From positions 1 to 37,979 of the forward strand of contig CAMDOM010000036.1 in assembly GCA_945903645.1 (NCBI GenBank): a DNA stretch of 37,979 bases, in the 5' to 3' direction. The notes under the pieces are model-generated. The model had not been told where the DNA came from and made no database searches. It saw only the letters and a program-made list of their open reading frames with translations. The stretch is from Chryseobacterium gleum (GTDB taxonomy: Bacteria; Bacteroidota; Bacteroidia; UBA10329). Shown here piece after piece: positions 15,973-24,575 of the stretch; position 1 is the stretch's first letter, and the number at the start of each line of letters is the position of its first letter. The position numbers and the translations under genes were made by a program.

Positions 15973-16065
15973 ATGCCTTGCGGAAAAAAACGTAAAAGAC
16001 ATAAGATGGCCACCCACAAACGCAAAAAGCGTTTGAGAAAGAATCGTCACAAGAAGAAGAAGTAA
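15973..16065 (+). CDS. 30-residue basic AURKAIP1/COX24-type protein (bS22/mS38-like)
   Basis: A very short gene beginning MPCGKKRKRHK and ending RKNRHKKKK, with about two thirds Lys, Arg or His. It fits the tiny AURKAIP1/COX24-domain proteins annotated in many Bacteroidota, usually next to the RNase G gene. The same domain is found in mitochondrial ribosomal protein mS38 and the mycobacterial small-subunit protein bS22, so a ribosomal role near the decoding region is likely but inferred. ATG 15973 lies 21 bp after the TPR gene stop, and TAA is at 16063. Very easy to miss because of its length. Confidence 0.8.
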   Translation: MPCGKKRKRHKMATHKRKKRLRKNRHKKKK

Positions 16066-16199
16066 TCCAGCCTTTGAGATAAGGTTCATAGTCCGCCTTG
16101 TCGCGGCCTTGCTTCCACTCGGTAATCGAGGGTTCATGTTGAACCCACTACTTGTTGTACGCTAGTGCGCGGAAAGGTGGGCATTAAATCCCGCTACCC
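16066..16199 (+). promoter_or_regulatory. Structured leader upstream of RNase G
   Basis: The 134 bases before rng contain several short stems. CCGC/GCGG lies at 16093-16106. A perfect GGGTTCA/TGAACCC hairpin with a three-base loop lies at 16130-16146. GGTGGG pairs with CCC...ACC at 16176-16198, right before the GTG start. RNase E of E. coli controls its own mRNA through a structured 5' leader, so a similar role is possible here. No -7 box was found, so transcription may run in from upstream. Confidence 0.35.
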
Positions 16200-17780
16200 G
16201 TGAATTACGACCTTGTAATCTCGTCTCAGCCATCAAAGGTTGACATAGCCCTATTGAGGGACAAGCAGCTAATTGAGCTGCATCAAGAAACAGGTAACTC
16301 TGGCTTTCAAGTCGGAGACCTGTATTATGGCCGCGTCCAAAAGGTGATGCCGGGACTCAATGCTGCGTTTATAAACGTAGGCTATGAGAAAGACGGCTTC
16401 CTTCATTACCTCGACCTTGGGCCGCAGGTAAAATCGCTTATGAAGTTTATCGATCTTATAAAAAGCGGTAAACAAAAATCTCCTATGCTTAACCATTTCC
16501 GTTTGGAAAGTGAGATAGACAAAGGCGGTAAAGTGGGTGATGTAGTAAAACAAGGGCGCGAAATTCTGGTTCAAGTAGCCAAAGAACCTATAAGTACCAA
16601 AGGCCCAAGGCTAACTACCGATTTATCGTTTGCGGGTCGCTACATGGTGTTGGTTCCTTTTGCAGAGAAAGTTTCTATTTCGCAGAAGATTACCGATAAT
16701 GACGAGAAACGAAGACTTAAAGAGCTTTTCAATAAAATAAAGCCAGGAAATTTTGGCCTAATTGTTCGCACGGCTGCCGAGGGAAAGAATGTGGAGGACT
16801 TAGAGTCTGACCTTAAAGAATTGGTGAAGCGTTGGGTGGATATGATTGAAGAAGTCAAGAAAGCATTCGCCCCAACCCGCGTGATGGGCGAATTGAGCAG
16901 AACGTCTTCAATTGTGAGGGATATGTTGAGTTCCGATTTCAACAATATTTACGTTGATACCCAAGAGATTTATCAGGAGATTTACGAATATCTATCATTG
17001 TCATCTCCCGAAAAACTTAAAATACTCAAGCTTTTCAAAGGCAAAGATCCTTTATTTGAAGCGTTGGGACTCAACAAGCAGATTAAAGCATCATTTGGAA
17101 AACACGTTACGTTTGGCAGTGGTTCTTATCTGGTTATTGAGCACACCGAGGCATTGCACGTAATAGACGTGAACTCTGGTCCGCGTACCAATTCCGATAA
17201 AGACCAAGAGGCCAATGCGCTAGAATGCAACTTGGGTGCAGCCAAAGAAATTGCGCGTCAGCTTCGCTTGCGCGATATGGGTGGCATCATTGTAATTGAC
17301 TTTATCGACCTCCACAAGCCCGAGAATCGCAAAGAACTTTACGGATTGCTGAAGGATGAGATGAGCACTGATAGGGCGAAACACAACATTTTACCGCCAT
17401 CTAAATTTGGGTTGGTTCAAGTTACCCGGCAGCGTGTGCGTCCAGAAATGGATATCAAAACCCGGGAAAAATGTCCGACCTGTTTGGGCACAGGCGAAAT
17501 AGAAGCAAGTATTCTTTTTGAGGAGGAATTGGAAAGTAGTGTCCGCTATGTCCTGAACCAGCAGAACGAAAAATCTATTGTGCTAAAAGTTCATCCTTAC
17601 ATCTGCAGCCATCTAACTAAAAGCGATTGGGGTAAGTTAGATAGCTTCGTAGGTAAATCTATCGCGCAGCAATGGAGCAAAAAGTATGGCAAGAAGATTA
17701 GTGTAGAAACTTCTTCGAACTATACCATGCTTGAATACCACATCTTCGATTCGAATGGCGAGGAAATTCGACTTAACTGA
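16200..17780 (+). CDS. rng: Ribonuclease E/G family endoribonuclease
   Basis: Single-strand-specific endonuclease for rRNA maturation and mRNA turnover. The S1 domain covers about residues 35-125 (GFQVGDLYYGRVQKVMPGLN, INVGYEKDGFLHY). The catalytic DNase I-like region has IDVNSG with Asp323 and VIDFIDLH with Asp367, the two metal-binding aspartates of RNase E/G. CPTC (Cys425, Cys428) is the zinc-link motif. At 526 residues it has no long C-terminal scaffold, so it is RNase G-sized. An insertion between S1 halves (KFIDLIKSGKQKSPMLNHFR) is common in Bacteroidota. The start is GTG 16200. The 3' end overlaps trmB by 26 bases. Confidence 0.93.
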   Translation: MNYDLVISSQPSKVDIALLRDKQLIELHQETGNSGFQVGDLYYGRVQKVMPGLNAAFINVGYEKDGFLHYLDLGPQVKSLMKFIDLIKSGKQKSPMLNHFRLESEIDKGGKVGDVVKQGREILVQVAKEPISTKGPRLTTDLSFAGRYMVLVPFAEKVSISQKITDNDEKRRLKELFNKIKPGNFGLIVRTAAEGKNVEDLESDLKELVKRWVDMIEEVKKAFAPTRVMGELSRTSSIVRDMLSSDFNNIYVDTQEIYQEIYEYLSLSSPEKLKILKLFKGKDPLFEALGLNKQIKASFGKHVTFGSGSYLVIEHTEALHVIDVNSGPRTNSDKDQEANALECNLGAAKEIARQLRLRDMGGIIVIDFIDLHKPENRKELYGLLKDEMSTDRAKHNILPPSKFGLVQVTRQRVRPEMDIKTREKCPTCLGTGEIEASILFEEELESSVRYVLNQQNEKSIVLKVHPYICSHLTKSDWGKLDSFVGKSIAQQWSKKYGKKISVETSSNYTMLEYHIFDSNGEEIRLN

Positions 17781-18468
17781 GCCTAATCTCAGCAAAAAAC
17801 TCTCTCGATTTGCGGAAGTAGGCGAATTAAAGAACTGCGTTGAGGTTGCCAATGGCCATGTGATTAAGGAGTTTTCGCTTCGCGGAAATTGGGCAGTAGG
17901 ACATTTTCAAAACGCGAATCCAATTACCCTTGAACTAGCCTGCGGCAAAGGAGAATATTCTTTGGGCCAAGCACGAATGTTCCCCAACAGGAATTTTATT
18001 GGTTTAGACATTAAAGGAAATCGCATTTGGCGCGGTGCCAAGGAAGCGCAAAGCGATGGACTTCACAATGTGGGTTATCTGCGCTCGCACATTGACCATA
18101 TTACAAAGCTTTTCGGTCCAGCAGAAATAGATGAAATCTGGATTATTTTCCCAGATCCGCAGTTGCAAAAGGAGCGTAAACGACTCACTTCACCGCTTTT
18201 TCTTGAACGCTATCGTCAAATTCTTAAGCCCGGTGCAGTTATAAATCTTAAAACGGATAACTTTCCTTTATGGGAATACACCATGGAGATTATTGCCAGT
18301 ATGGGATTAAAACCCATCGCGACTTCCACCGATTTATATTCAGATTTAGATAAGAAAATTAATCCTTACTTAAACGAACGGGAGGCTATTCTTCGCATCC
18401 AAACCTATTATGAAGGGTTGTGGCTTAAAGAAGGAAGGAAAATTAACTACGTAGCTTTCTCGTTGTAG
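17755..18468 (+). CDS. trmB: tRNA (guanine-N7-)-methyltransferase
   Basis: Makes m7G46 in the tRNA variable loop using SAM. LELACGKGEYSLGQARMFP is the SAM-binding motif I and FIGLDIKGNRIWRGAKEA motif II. IWIIFPDPQLQKERKRL is the substrate-side block, where most TrmB read FPDPWPKKRH. LKTDNFPLWEYT comes later. The start is ATG 17755 (MARKFDLTEPN, 237 residues) rather than the TTG eight codons upstream, since TrmB proteins commonly begin close to this charged segment. The gene overlaps rng by 26 bases, indicating co-transcription and perhaps coupled translation. Confidence 0.92.
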   Translation: MARKFDLTEPNLSKKLSRFAEVGELKNCVEVANGHVIKEFSLRGNWAVGHFQNANPITLELACGKGEYSLGQARMFPNRNFIGLDIKGNRIWRGAKEAQSDGLHNVGYLRSHIDHITKLFGPAEIDEIWIIFPDPQLQKERKRLTSPLFLERYRQILKPGAVINLKTDNFPLWEYTMEIIASMGLKPIATSTDLYSDLDKKINPYLNEREAILRIQTYYEGLWLKEGRKINYVAFSL

Positions 18469-18514
18469 CAATCCACTTCACGTAAACGGGTTAGTAGTGC
18501 TTGAATCAGAGAAA

Positions 18515-18850
18515 ATGCCTAACGACTATTTTCTTGACGTGTATGCCGTAGTTCGATTGATTCCCGCAGGACGGGTAACGAGTTATGGCGCCATTGCCAA
18601 ATATCTTGGCAGCCCCAGCGGAGCGCGCATGGTAGGTTGGGCCATGAACGCGAGTCATTCAGCAGTGCCATCAGTTCCAGCACATCGTGTGGTAAATAGA
18701 CTTGGAATGCTTTCTGGAAAGGCGCACTTCGAAGACCTTACCACAATGGAACAGCTCTTAGCTGCGGAAGGCATTCACATAATTGACAACCAAATTCAAG
18801 ATTTCGAACACCACTTTTGGAACCCCATGGTGGAGTTAGATTTGGGATAA
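18515..18850 (+). CDS. Alkyltransferase-like protein (MGMT family without the active cysteine)
   Basis: A 111-residue winged-helix DNA-binding domain of the Ogt/MGMT family. IPAGRVTSYGAIAKYLGSP and ARMVGWAMNAS are the helix-turn-helix and arginine-finger parts. In true alkyltransferases the reactive motif is PCHR; here it is P55-A56-H57-R58, so no alkyl group can be accepted. Proteins of this kind (ATLs) bind O6-alkylguanine and hand it to nucleotide excision repair, so that role is likely here. The start is ATG 18515, not the GTG six codons earlier, because MPNDYF aligns with the usual beginning. It is last in the rng-trmB run and followed by a terminator. Confidence 0.85.
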   Translation: MPNDYFLDVYAVVRLIPAGRVTSYGAIAKYLGSPSGARMVGWAMNASHSAVPSVPAHRVVNRLGMLSGKAHFEDLTTMEQLLAAEGIHIIDNQIQDFEHHFWNPMVELDLG

Positions 18851-18883
18851 ATCCATGTCTATGTGTTAGATTCACGCACAAAA

Positions 18884-18913
18884 AAAGCCTTCCCTGTTTC
18901 CAGAGAAGGCTTT
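18884..18913. terminator. Bidirectional terminator
   Basis: AAAGCCTTC (18884-18892) pairs perfectly with GAAGGCTTT (18905-18913), with A- and T-rich flanks on both sides. It sits between the convergent alkyltransferase-like gene and the T9SS hydrolase gene and can serve both. Confidence 0.8.
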
Positions 18914-18934
18914 AAAATTTGTTTCCGTTCGGAA

Positions 18935-20551
18935 TTAGTTTTTAGACAATTTACGTGTCACGATTCCTTTGTCAGTAGTAACTCGTAACAGATAAAGGCC
19001 AGGAGTTAGGCCAGCAACATTGATTTGACGGCTCATGGCGTTAATTCCAAACTCCGAAGAAACGAGTGCACCAGTCATGTTAAACACCTCTACAGAAGAG
19101 ATAGAGATGTTTTCACGTGTATTTACTACGAAGTAATCTTGTGCTGGATTTGGGAAAACCAAAGTGTTGGCTTCAACTACTTCTTGCACACTAGCAACAA
19201 CTGCAATACAGTTAGCAGGCTCCATAGCTGTGGCCATTGCAGAAACAAGGCGAGGAGACATATAGCCAACAATGCTATCAATGTAAAGCGCACCTTTTGC
19301 TGGTGACATATCAGGATTGTTGTTCAAACTTCCGGCAAGAATAACCGCAGCATCCAATTGGCTTGCAGGCGGCACCAAGTTATTGATTCCAGCAATAGTA
19401 CCTTCTACTTCAGCCGGAACCCAGAAATCCCAAGGGCTAGATTCCTCCCGTCCTGGAGCAATCGTAGGACGAACGAATGGGAAAAGACCCTGATAATCAG
19501 CTGGAACTAGGCCAAGTGCTGGATGGCTGCTAGCCAAAGCATTTGCAGCAGCTACAGAAATTGGGTCAGTGTATGGACCTGCGAAAACATCATTATTACC
19601 CAATTCATTCGCACGGCCTATAATGTATTTGCTTCCACTTACGGCTACGACATCTTCGTTTGTAGTTGGAACGATTACAGTGCCATATTCAAACGGAGCA
19701 AATGGATCATCTGGGCAATGGAAAGAAATCATTGGATTTTCTCCAGCTTCCATCCAAGTAGAGTCGCCCAATGCACCACCAGCATTCACGCAAGCCATTA
19801 CTTCATTGCAGTATCCCGCATGGTTGATAATGTTTAACGCAGGATTACCTCCAGAACCATCTATATTACCTACAGTGGTTACATCAACAAACAAATCACC
19901 GCCCGTGGTTACAAATTTCTCAATTTCCAACTCACTAACGCGGTCTAATGTGCCATAGTTAGAAGCTAAATAACCACCTGTTCCATATCCGAATAGTGTG
20001 ATTTTGTTCGGGTCAATTCCGTAAGGATTGCCATCCTCAGCAGCACTTTTCTTCATGTAACGAACTGATGTTTTTACGTCATGCAATCCACGGTATACCG
20101 CATTAAGTAGACCAGATCTGCGAACTTCTGCATCAGAATTCAAAGGATCCCATCCAAGACGGTAGCTAATCGCAACGGCTACGAAACCACGTTTAGCGAG
20201 CTTGTTGCAAAGTGTAACCACAGATTTGTCTTGACGAGACCCTGTGGTAGATTTATTGAAGTAACGCGGCAAGAAGTTACCAGTGTGCAAAACAATAACT
20301 ACGGCACGCGCTGTTTCAGTATCTCCGTCAGGCTGATACACGTCCATCTTTAGCCCACCTTCAATAGGGAATCCAGATAATACAAAGTCCTCAACATTAG
20401 ACGCAAACACATAAATGCCTTGACCATAAGTCAACCCGGGAGTTACGTTCACGTCAGTGAAAATTTCATCAAGATAGCGTTCTTGGGCAGTGGCGGAAAC
20501 CGACACTAATACTCCCAACGCCAAAGCGGAATTAAGTAGAATTTTTTTCAT
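18935..20551 (-). CDS. T9SS-secreted alpha/beta-hydrolase-like protein lacking the nucleophile serine
   Basis: Secreted 538-residue protein. ATG 20551 gives a clear signal peptide (MKKILLNSALALGVLVSVSATAQ). An alpha/beta-hydrolase domain follows: VVIVLHTGNFLP (oxyanion-hole strand), FVAVAISYRLGW, then ITLFGYGTGGYLA. In esterases the last is G-x-S-x-G, but here the serine position is Gly190 (GYGTG). A normal serine-esterase mechanism is therefore unlikely unless another residue substitutes. The C-terminus (VFPNPAQDYFVVN through GLYLLRVTTDKGIVTRKLSKN) is a type A T9SS sorting domain. The gene has its own promoter inside the 3' end of the TonB receptor gene 38 bp upstream. Substrate unknown; a binding role is possible. 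Confidence 0.85.
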   Translation of the reverse strand: MKKILLNSALALGVLVSVSATAQERYLDEIFTDVNVTPGLTYGQGIYVFASNVEDFVLSGFPIEGGLKMDVYQPDGDTETARAVVIVLHTGNFLPRYFNKSTTGSRQDKSVVTLCNKLAKRGFVAVAISYRLGWDPLNSDAEVRRSGLLNAVYRGLHDVKTSVRYMKKSAAEDGNPYGIDPNKITLFGYGTGGYLASNYGTLDRVSELEIEKFVTTGGDLFVDVTTVGNIDGSGGNPALNIINHAGYCNEVMACVNAGGALGDSTWMEAGENPMISFHCPDDPFAPFEYGTVIVPTTNEDVVAVSGSKYIIGRANELGNNDVFAGPYTDPISVAAANALASSHPALGLVPADYQGLFPFVRPTIAPGREESSPWDFWVPAEVEGTIAGINNLVPPASQLDAAVILAGSLNNNPDMSPAKGALYIDSIVGYMSPRLVSAMATAMEPANCIAVVASVQEVVEANTLVFPNPAQDYFVVNTRENISISSVEVFNMTGALVSSEFGINAMSRQINVAGLTPGLYLLRVTTDKGIVTRKLSKN

Positions 20552-20574
20552 GATTTTGTTGTTAGTTAATTGTC

Positions 20575-20604
20575 CAAATTTAGCAATAATCAGTTCCACT
20601 CAAA
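20575..20604 (-). promoter_or_regulatory. -33/-7 promoter of the T9SS hydrolase gene
   Basis: On the minus strand TTTTG (its TTG at 20601-20603) is followed after about 18 bases by TAAATTTG (20575-20582), a full match to the Bacteroidota promoter pattern. The box lies 23 nt before the start codon. The -33 element is inside the last codons of the upstream receptor gene. Confidence 0.65.
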
Positions 20605-23460
20605 AAGAATAGAAAAATATCCAAGTCTTCCAATGGCTGGCCCACCATAAACCTGAGAGTTGTTGTTGTTAAATGCGCGATCCATCCGCTCCGAAAAGGT
20701 ACCATCTTGAAACAATGGCTGTATGCCAAAGATGTTGCTGGCTCCCAATTTAAATGTCAGTTTCTTGTTTGGGATGGTGTAGCTAATCTGCGCGTCAAAC
20801 ATGTCATAGCTTGGAATTTGTCCCGTGAATTGTGGTGATCCTTCAAACAAGAATCCCTTTATCCATTTATAATTAAGCCCAAAACCAATCCATCCGTTTT
20901 TGGCGCTTATCACTTCTATATCACGCCCAGAAATGCCAATGTTAAATTTATGTTCTGGTGTGTTAAACGCGGGAATCACAGGGTCATTCTCCACAGCTAA
21001 GCGGTCCAATCTATTCCAAGAGTAGTTACCCGTTAAGCCATATTTGTTTTGAAAGAAATAGCTGAGTCCAACACTAAAGCCTTGGGTGATTACGCTGTTT
21101 TCGCTGTTGGTAGCTATACGATAAACCTGCGTGTTAATAGGAAACCCGACTAGGTCGAATCCGCTCTTAACGCCAAGTTTATACCCAATAAAATCAGTAT
21201 AGTAACTCACATAATAGGATGCATCTACGGACAGTTTTCCAAACAAGAAGCCGCGATAGCCAATTTCACCTGTTTGCACACGCTCTGGGGTTACGGGATC
21301 CATATCATAGCGCACCAAAACTGCCGTGTCTTGCCCTTCTTGCACATACTCCAAGAATGAATCGAGCGTTATCAAATCCTTATATCCTGTGGTGTTTCCA
21401 ATAAGGATAGCACGTCCCACATCGTAATACAAGAACTGATCAGCCAAAGTTGGATTGCGAATAGCGCTGGAAAACGATAAGCGCAATGTGTGTAGCTTAT
21501 TGGGCATATACACCACCGAAGCAGCTGGGGAAACCAGGAATGGGAAGTTCTGGTTCTTGTCCAAACGAATGGCAAAACTGGCTTTCAATTTTTCTTTGAA
21601 AAACTTTCTGTCCCATCCTGCATACACACCAAACTCCCAATTGGTAATTACCCGATTGGCAGTGTCGCTAAAAATAGTGCCTTTAGAATCAGGTGTATAC
21701 AATCGTCCGTTTGCACCAAAAGTGAATTCACCCAACTCAGTTTCTTTCACAGATGGCGTAATCTTGTATTCGCCATGCAGATGGTACAGCGCAGATTTGT
21801 CATAAAAACGGGTGCCTCCTCCAGCAATGCTAGTATCGGTGTAGATGCGAGAAGTGTACGAATTTTTGAGGTCTTCATACGTTTGTGTCCCGGGCTGTGC
21901 ATAGGGTTGACCTCCCGTGCTGCTATTCTCAGTTGCAAATGCCGCTTGCTGATGCCACACGGCTAACGAGTCGGCATACAAATCCAATACTTGGCTGATG
22001 GCCACCGTATCAAGTGGCTGTCCAAAAACGAATGGCGGATACCCGGGAAGCGCCTTTACTTTGGGCGTGATTTGGCTTGCCCAAAAGCTAGAATACCGGG
22101 TGTTAAATGACTCCAAGGTTCTATTACTGTTCAGCATTTTGAATGCAGTAAGCACAGCGTCATACGATTTGCCAGCATCTTCATTGGTGGCATACGCCCG
22201 CACAAACCACTTGCCTTCCTTCTTAAATTCAATGCGGTTTTGGAAAAACATAATGTCTTTCAAACTAAACCTATTCTCTCCTTGATATACTGTGGTTCCG
22301 TAGCTAAAGGACGATGATACAATGGCTTCCACATCCGATTTAATGCGGTAGTGTGCGGCCAAATTGGCTTTCAAATTCCGCGAGTTATAGTCCACCAAAT
22401 CGCTCTCGCGATAACCCTTTCTATAAAACATGCCCAACCCAGGATACAACCGCAATTGTGTATTGCTTCTGTAATCGTTTCCACCCGCCAAATCTTCATC
22501 GCCATAACGGTTCACCGCATCAAATCCTCCTGGATTGTTTGATGGTACAGGCGAGCCATCCACAGGATTCAAATTATCCGCCTCCCAATCGTAGGCTTGC
22601 ATGTAATAGAGGTTGAGTTTGTAGGCAAACTTCTCAACTCCCGCTTTATTCTTAAACACCTGCGCCCAACGTATGGCTGTTTCCGTAAGCGCCCGCTCGC
22701 CAATTTTAACTTGTGCAGTTAGTCCGGGCTTAATAAACGGACTGCGCGTGCGCATATCGATAACACCATTAAAGGCATTCGGACCAAAAAAGGCAGAACT
22801 CGCTCCTTGCACAATCTCCACTTTCATGATGTCCAATTCGGAAGCACCAAGGAAGTTTCCTAGCGAGAAGTTGAGCCCCGGGCTTTGGTTATCCACACCA
22901 TCAATAATTTGTAGCGAACGCACTGGTGATGTGCTGTTAAATCCGCGTGTATTTATCACCTTAAACCCGATACTGGCGGAGGTTAAATCCACGCCTTTCA
23001 AGTTGCCAAGTCCTTCGTAGAAGTTGGCAGCTGGGGTTTCTTTTATGGCAATAATGTCCATGCTTTCAACCGTCAAAGCCGATTCTTTCTGCTTTTCGCT
23101 GATACGTGTTTCTATAATCTCTACACCTTTCAGCATCACGCGGTCGGTTTCTAGCATCACCTTTAGCGGTGCGGCTAGCGAGGTCACCATCACTTCTTGC
23201 TTCTTATATCCTATATATGATATGATAACTTTGAAAGGAGGTTGCTTTCCTGCGTTGAATTTAAACTTGCCGTCAAAATCTGTGGTTGCACCAATGGCCG
23301 TGCCATCTATTACCACGCTAGCCCCAAAAAGCAGCTCTTTCGTTTCCGTATCTTGAATTGTTCCACTCAATTCTTGGGCATATGCACCGCCCGAAATCAG
23401 AATAAACAACAAACACGACACCCATACAGACGGGTTTTTTAGGTATAATTTAGATTGCAT
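20590..23460 (-). CDS. TonB-dependent outer-membrane receptor with N-terminal regulatory-like domain
   Basis: A 956-residue outer-membrane transporter. ATG 23460 gives the signal peptide (SVWVSCLLFILISGGAYAQ); a start 11 codons upstream would spoil it. Residues ~26-110 are a carboxypeptidase-regulatory-like beta domain (GTIQDTETKELLFGASVVID). The plug domain follows (~130-260: INTRGFNSTSPVRSLQIIDG, VEIVQGASSAFFGPNAFNGVI). The rest is a beta barrel rich in aromatic and Tyr/Asn strands, ending in FSILFEWN with a C-terminal aromatic-polar end as in barrel proteins. No SusD partner is adjacent, so it is not a polysaccharide-utilisation pair. The ligand is unknown. It uses energy from a TonB-ExbB-ExbD complex, components of which are encoded 4 kb away. 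Confidence 0.9.
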   Translation of the reverse strand: MQSKLYLKNPSVWVSCLLFILISGGAYAQELSGTIQDTETKELLFGASVVIDGTAIGATTDFDGKFKFNAGKQPPFKVIISYIGYKKQEVMVTSLAAPLKVMLETDRVMLKGVEIIETRISEKQKESALTVESMDIIAIKETPAANFYEGLGNLKGVDLTSASIGFKVINTRGFNSTSPVRSLQIIDGVDNQSPGLNFSLGNFLGASELDIMKVEIVQGASSAFFGPNAFNGVIDMRTRSPFIKPGLTAQVKIGERALTETAIRWAQVFKNKAGVEKFAYKLNLYYMQAYDWEADNLNPVDGSPVPSNNPGGFDAVNRYGDEDLAGGNDYRSNTQLRLYPGLGMFYRKGYRESDLVDYNSRNLKANLAAHYRIKSDVEAIVSSSFSYGTTVYQGENRFSLKDIMFFQNRIEFKKEGKWFVRAYATNEDAGKSYDAVLTAFKMLNSNRTLESFNTRYSSFWASQITPKVKALPGYPPFVFGQPLDTVAISQVLDLYADSLAVWHQQAAFATENSSTGGQPYAQPGTQTYEDLKNSYTSRIYTDTSIAGGGTRFYDKSALYHLHGEYKITPSVKETELGEFTFGANGRLYTPDSKGTIFSDTANRVITNWEFGVYAGWDRKFFKEKLKASFAIRLDKNQNFPFLVSPAASVVYMPNKLHTLRLSFSSAIRNPTLADQFLYYDVGRAILIGNTTGYKDLITLDSFLEYVQEGQDTAVLVRYDMDPVTPERVQTGEIGYRGFLFGKLSVDASYYVSYYTDFIGYKLGVKSGFDLVGFPINTQVYRIATNSENSVITQGFSVGLSYFFQNKYGLTGNYSWNRLDRLAVENDPVIPAFNTPEHKFNIGISGRDIEVISAKNGWIGFGLNYKWIKGFLFEGSPQFTGQIPSYDMFDAQISYTIPNKKLTFKLGASNIFGIQPLFQDGTFSERMDRAFNNNNSQVYGGPAIGRLGYFSILFEWN

Positions 23461-23480
23461 GCAGTTCAGTTGATTGGTAG

Positions 23481-23488
23481 CAAATATA
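23481..23488 (-). promoter_or_regulatory. -7 box (TATATTTG) of the TonB receptor gene
   Basis: A perfect TAnnTTTG on the minus strand, 20 nt before ATG 23460. It also supports the choice of the shorter start, since the longer reading frame begins upstream of the box. Confidence 0.55.
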
Positions 23489-23540
23489 CCCAAGTTCGGT
23501 TCGGTAGGTTATCTCCCCACAATTTTCAAATTGTACCTTT

Positions 23541-24539
23541 TCAAATTTCGACCAGTTGAGTCGAATTATAGTAGGCTCTTACTTCGTTCAAAATAGATTT
23601 CAGAACCTCGGGCGATTCCTCCGTCACCAATTGCATGCGGAAAGGTTTGAAGTTGTCGAATCCCTTAAAATAGGAAGCATAATGCCTGCGCATTTCTACT
23701 ACGCCAAGTCGCTCTCCCTTCCATTGCAGCGAAAACTCCAAATGCTTCATGCAGGTATCTACGCGTTGGTCCACCGTTGGTGGCGCAAGTTGCATTCCCG
23801 TTTTTAAGAAATGCTTTATCTCGTTAAATATCCACGGATATCCAATGCTAGCGCGGCCTATCATAATGCCGTCCACTCCAAATCTATCCCGCATTTCGGC
23901 AGCTTTTTGGGGGCTATCCACATCGCCATTGCCAAACACTGGAATCTTAATCCGTGGATTATCCTTTATTCTTCCAATCAACGTCCAATCGGCATCGCCT
24001 TTATACATCTGTACTCGTGTGCGACCGTGTATGCTTATGGCTTTGATGCCCACATCTTGCAACCGCTCTGCCACTTCCACCACATATTTCGAATCTTCAT
24101 CCCAGCCCAATCGGGTTTTCACCGTTACGGGCAAATGGGTGGCTTTCACAATTTCGCGGGTCATGGCCACCATTTTCGGAATATCCTGCAATATGGCAGC
24201 GCCACCTCCCTTGCAGGTCACCTTTTTCACCGGACAGCCATAATTGATGTCAATAATGTCAGGCTTAGCTGCTGTCGCAATCTCAGTCGATTCGCGCATC
24301 GAATCAATATCTCCTCCAAATATCTGAATGCCAATAGGCCGCTCGTATTCAAATATATCCAGCTTTTGTAGGCTTTTTGCCGCATCGCGAATCAATCCCT
24401 CTGACGAGATAAACTCCGTGTACATAATATCCGCCCCATTATCCTTACACACTGCGCGAAATGGCGGGTCGCTCACATCCTCCATAGGTGCGAGCAACAA
24501 CGGAAAATCGCCAACCTCTATATCTCCTATCTTTGCCAT
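23541..24539 (-). CDS. dusB: tRNA-dihydrouridine synthase
   Basis: FMN-dependent enzyme that reduces uridines in the tRNA D-loop. FPLLLAPMEDVSDPPFR opens the TIM barrel. DINYGCPVKKVTCKGGGAAIL contains the catalytic cysteine of the Dus family. VTVKTRLGWDE, ISIHGRTRVQMYKG and PVFGNGDVDSPQKA are FMN-contacting blocks, and GVDGIMIGRASIGYPWIF is the phosphate-binding end. A helical C-terminal domain finishes the 332 residues. It is divergent from the protease gene with only 36 bp between their starts. A partial -7 match (TAAATTCG, 24556-24563) precedes it. Confidence 0.93.
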   Translation of the reverse strand: MAKIGDIEVGDFPLLLAPMEDVSDPPFRAVCKDNGADIMYTEFISSEGLIRDAAKSLQKLDIFEYERPIGIQIFGGDIDSMRESTEIATAAKPDIIDINYGCPVKKVTCKGGGAAILQDIPKMVAMTREIVKATHLPVTVKTRLGWDEDSKYVVEVAERLQDVGIKAISIHGRTRVQMYKGDADWTLIGRIKDNPRIKIPVFGNGDVDSPQKAAEMRDRFGVDGIMIGRASIGYPWIFNEIKHFLKTGMQLAPPTVDQRVDTCMKHLEFSLQWKGERLGVVEMRRHYASYFKGFDNFKPFRMQLVTEESPEVLKSILNEVRAYYNSTQLVEI

Positions 24540-24575
24540 GGTCGTCCTTGCGGGGCGAATTTACTCATTCATAGG

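Noticed and set aside
16121-16146. A tRNA T-arm-like sequence (GAGGGTTCA...TGAACCC) before rng
   Set aside because: There is no acceptor stem, D-arm or anticodon arm around it; it is a simple hairpin.
20552-20599. Longer N-terminus for the T9SS hydrolase (start at 20599)
   Set aside because: It would put 16 polar residues before a perfect signal peptide and begins upstream of the predicted transcription start.
20590-23460. SusC-type glycan importer
   Set aside because: No SusD gene follows, and the neighbouring secreted protein is a hydrolase-like protein, so the receptor is listed only as TonB-dependent.
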